Shown here one piece after another: positions 62,698-64,000 of a DNA stretch of 64,000 nt. The notes under the pieces were generated by a model. The model did no database searches. It had not been told where the DNA came from and was given only the letters and a program-made list of their open reading frames with translations. The position numbers and the translations under genes were made by a program. Origin of the DNA: Candidatus Gastranaerophilales bacterium (GTDB lineage: Bacteria > Cyanobacteriota > Vampirovibrionia > Gastranaerophilales > Gastranaerophilaceae); assembly GCA_944323935.1 (NCBI GenBank), contig CALUUJ010000003.1, positions 83,982 to 147,981 on the forward strand. Reading direction: 5' to 3'. Position 1 is the first letter of the stretch. Each line of letters starts with the position of its first letter.

Positions 62698-63288
62698 CTA
62701 TCTGATATCCAACCAAGAACAACTATCATCATTTTTTAAATATCCTTCAGAAGCATTTATAGTTTTTGCTTTTGCAAGAATACTTGTATAAACACTTAAA
62801 CAATCTGATTGAATAGACCTGTTACCTGTAATTGCAGGAGCCGCTAAAAAAGCTAAATACCAACATAAAGCCATTACAAACTCTGTTGAAAAAAATGTTT
62901 CATTATCTACTGATTTTGTATACCTTAATACAGCAGGTGTAATATTAGTATTTATAACTTTTTGACCGGTTACATTTGATGCAACTTCAAATTCAACAAT
63001 CTCTTTATTTACATAAGGTATAATTTCTCTTGCAAATAAACAATCATTAGGATAATCATATTCATATAGAAATTTAGGATTTTGAGGTATATTACCTGTA
63101 AGTGCCAATTCTCTATACGAATTAGCAAAGTTCCAATCAAAATCTTTCAAGACTTGTTCTTTTGCACTATCATAAAATTCATTTAAAATAACGGTATTTT
63201 TATCTGACTGGTTAGAATTTTGAATACCAACGCTTACACGTAAATTTTTCAGAGTAATATTAAATATTTTAGATTTTGTATAGTTCAT
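62698..63288 (-). CDS. Phage head-tail adaptor (T7 gp11-like tubular protein A)
   Basis: 196 residues. IFNITLKNLRVSVGI, LKDFDWNFANSYRELALTG, YEYDYPNDCLFAREI and the late FVMALCWYLAFLAAPAITG match podovirus gp11-type adaptor proteins. AGGAG lies ahead of the ATG. Separated from the cement gene by a strong terminator, suggesting graded expression. Confidence 0.87.
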   Translation of the reverse strand: MNYTKSKIFNITLKNLRVSVGIQNSNQSDKNTVILNEFYDSAKEQVLKDFDWNFANSYRELALTGNIPQNPKFLYEYDYPNDCLFAREIIPYVNKEIVEFEVASNVTGQKVINTNITPAVLRYTKSVDNETFFSTEFVMALCWYLAFLAAPAITGNRSIQSDCLSVYTSILAKAKTINASEGYLKNDDSCSWLDIR

Positions 63289-63309
63289 TTTAACTCCTTT
63301 TTAAAAAAA

Positions 63310-63335
63310 GATATCCGGTGTAAACACCGGATATC
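63310..63335 (-). terminator. Terminator between capsid and tail genes of the phage
   Basis: 11-base perfect arms (GATATCCGGTG / CACCGGATATC), 4-base loop, then seven T residues on the minus strand. It lies inside the late operon, after the capsid/cement genes and before the tail tube genes. Confidence 0.9.
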
Positions 63336-63371
63336 AAAATAAAGAATGAGGATTATTATATGTCAAAAGCA

Positions 63372-63770
63372 TTATGCATTATGAAAGCTTTCTTGTACTC
63401 CATCAACAACACCGGCAATAATAGCACCTTGAGTAGGGTTTGTTCCGTCAACAGTATATACAAGACGTAAAAAACCCAAATTTCCCTTTGGTAAAAACTT
63501 AATTGAAGAAACAGCACCTTTTGTCAATTCATCTAATAACATTTTTTGTTCTACCAAATCTACATTTGAAGAAAAATCTTCTTCCATTGAAGTTTGAACT
63601 TTAATAGACAAACTTGTTAAATTATTAAATGTTTCAGCTATCTGAATAAAAAGTCCGACTGGTGTACCAAAAGAAACTTCTCTTTTACCCATATCAAGTA
63701 CATTTTCAGATACACAACTTTTAGTTATAGCTTGTTTATTTGAGAACAAACCTTGTTCATCTAATATCAT
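63372..63770 (-). CDS. Phage capsid cement protein (Bbp16-like)
   Basis: 132 residues. MILDEQGLFSNKQAITKS, VLDMGKREVSFGTPVGLFIQ and FLPKGNLGFLRLVYTVDG resemble the Bbp16 family that decorates the capsid of Bordetella phage BPP-1 and many gut podoviruses. It lies just downstream of the major capsid gene, as in BPP-1-like phages, and is followed by a strong terminator. Confidence 0.82.
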   Translation of the reverse strand: MILDEQGLFSNKQAITKSCVSENVLDMGKREVSFGTPVGLFIQIAETFNNLTSLSIKVQTSMEEDFSSNVDLVEQKMLLDELTKGAVSSIKFLPKGNLGFLRLVYTVDGTNPTQGAIIAGVVDGVQESFHNA

Positions 63771-63784
63771 ATTTTACCTCCCTT

Positions 63785-64000
63785 TTAAGAAACCACATCT
63801 TCATTGCAAGTAATTTGTTCACATTCACGAATAGGAATATTTTTATAATGAAGAATGTTTTCATTTAGATATTCTTTAATCGTAAAGTTAACGTTTGTTT
63901 TTGCTCTAAGCTGTGCTTCAAAGTACATTAAAACTGTTGAATTACAATAAATATAAGTCTTACCTGTTTTAGCAAATCTTCTTATTTTGTAATATGCCTG
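63785..64000 (-). CDS. Phage major capsid protein, C-terminal fragment (continues past the edge)
   Basis: The frame from the edge to a TAA at 63785 encodes 71 residues: YYKIRRFAKTGKTYIYCNST...TNVNFTIKEYLNEN...IPIRECEQI. The GKTYIYCNS and 'IPIREC' segments are typical of the C-terminal part of Bbp17/P22-type coat proteins, where a conserved 'GIPIRRCD' occurs near the end. Placement next to a Bbp16-like cement gene agrees. Confidence 0.75.
   Translation of the reverse strand, partial: QAYYKIRRFAKTGKTYIYCNSTVLMYFEAQLRAKTNVNFTIKEYLNENILHYKNIPIRECEQITCNEDVVS

Larger units (their letters stand above)
54745..64000 (-). mobile_element. Podovirus-type prophage, late-gene part (continues past the right edge)
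   Basis: All genes from here to the edge read leftward and form the tail half of a podovirus late operon: major capsid C-terminus, Bbp16-like cement, T7 gp11-like tube, gp12-like nozzle, gp13-like, gp14-like, a core-type protein, tail fibre, and small genes at the end. No integrase, att repeat or left-side early genes are visible in the window, so an integrated state is inferred from the host lysC next to it. Confidence 0.8.

Noticed and set aside
1..64000. CRISPR arrays, rRNA genes, insertion sequences, replication origin
   Set aside because: No regularly spaced repeats, rRNA sequence, transposase frames or DnaA-box clusters were seen.

Overview
This AT-rich window looks like a chromosomal segment of a fermentative, diderm gut bacterium. 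My best guess is the non-photosynthetic cyanobacterial sister lineage (Gastranaerophilales, Vampirovibrionia/'Melainabacteria'). The basis is an F-ATPase operon in cyanobacterial order (a, c, b', b, delta, alpha, gamma) with a divergent b/b' pair and no beta or epsilon gene beside it, together with [FeFe]-hydrogenase maturases, KdsC, a LolA-like protein and a secretin. The lineage is an inference; 16S rRNA is not present.

Layout. 1-6.6 kb: an AsmA-like protein (cut by the window edge) and the atp operon, minus strand. 6.7-14.4 kb: a small membrane protein, hydE, a decayed radical-SAM gene, uvrA, a glycine-rich membrane protein, rpsA and ispH (ispH has no ordinary start codon). 14.5-24.6 kb: an HExxH metallopeptidase-like protein, a PAS histidine kinase, a patatin and a membrane/propeller protein next to a marR gene with clear operator palindromes, then hydG, an ACT/UPF0210 pair and a TPR protein. 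25.1-38.0 kb: a complete-looking aryl polyene/flexirubin-type biosynthetic cluster (two ketosynthases, chain-length factor, ketoreductase, dehydratases, two ACPs, AMP ligase, thioesterase, methyltransferase, two acyltransferases, PPTase, LolA-like carrier, MMPL exporter). 38.0-42.8 kb: a small locus in which a strongly promoted 48-residue peptide gene leads TupA-like ATP-grasp, radical-SAM and methyltransferase genes, flanked by a glycosyltransferase and a four-cysteine U32-like protein. This is the best candidate for an undescribed system. 43.0-49.6 kb: tRNA-Ile and a type II secretion/type IV pilus operon. 49.8-54.7 kb: tRNA-Cys, tRNA-Gly, mntP, rpsP, kdsC, a large TPR protein and aspartokinase. 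54.7-64.0 kb: the late structural genes of a podovirus-type prophage, read right to left from the major capsid protein through cement, tail tube, nozzle, core and fibre to small lysis-type genes; it continues beyond the right edge.

Genes are tightly packed. Many APE-cluster and pilus genes overlap by 4 bp or are a few bases apart, so translational coupling is likely. After start-site correction, no stretch over about 300 bases lacks a gene. No rRNA, CRISPR array, insertion sequence or replication origin was seen. All functional calls rest on motifs and recognised family signatures read by eye; no database search was possible.
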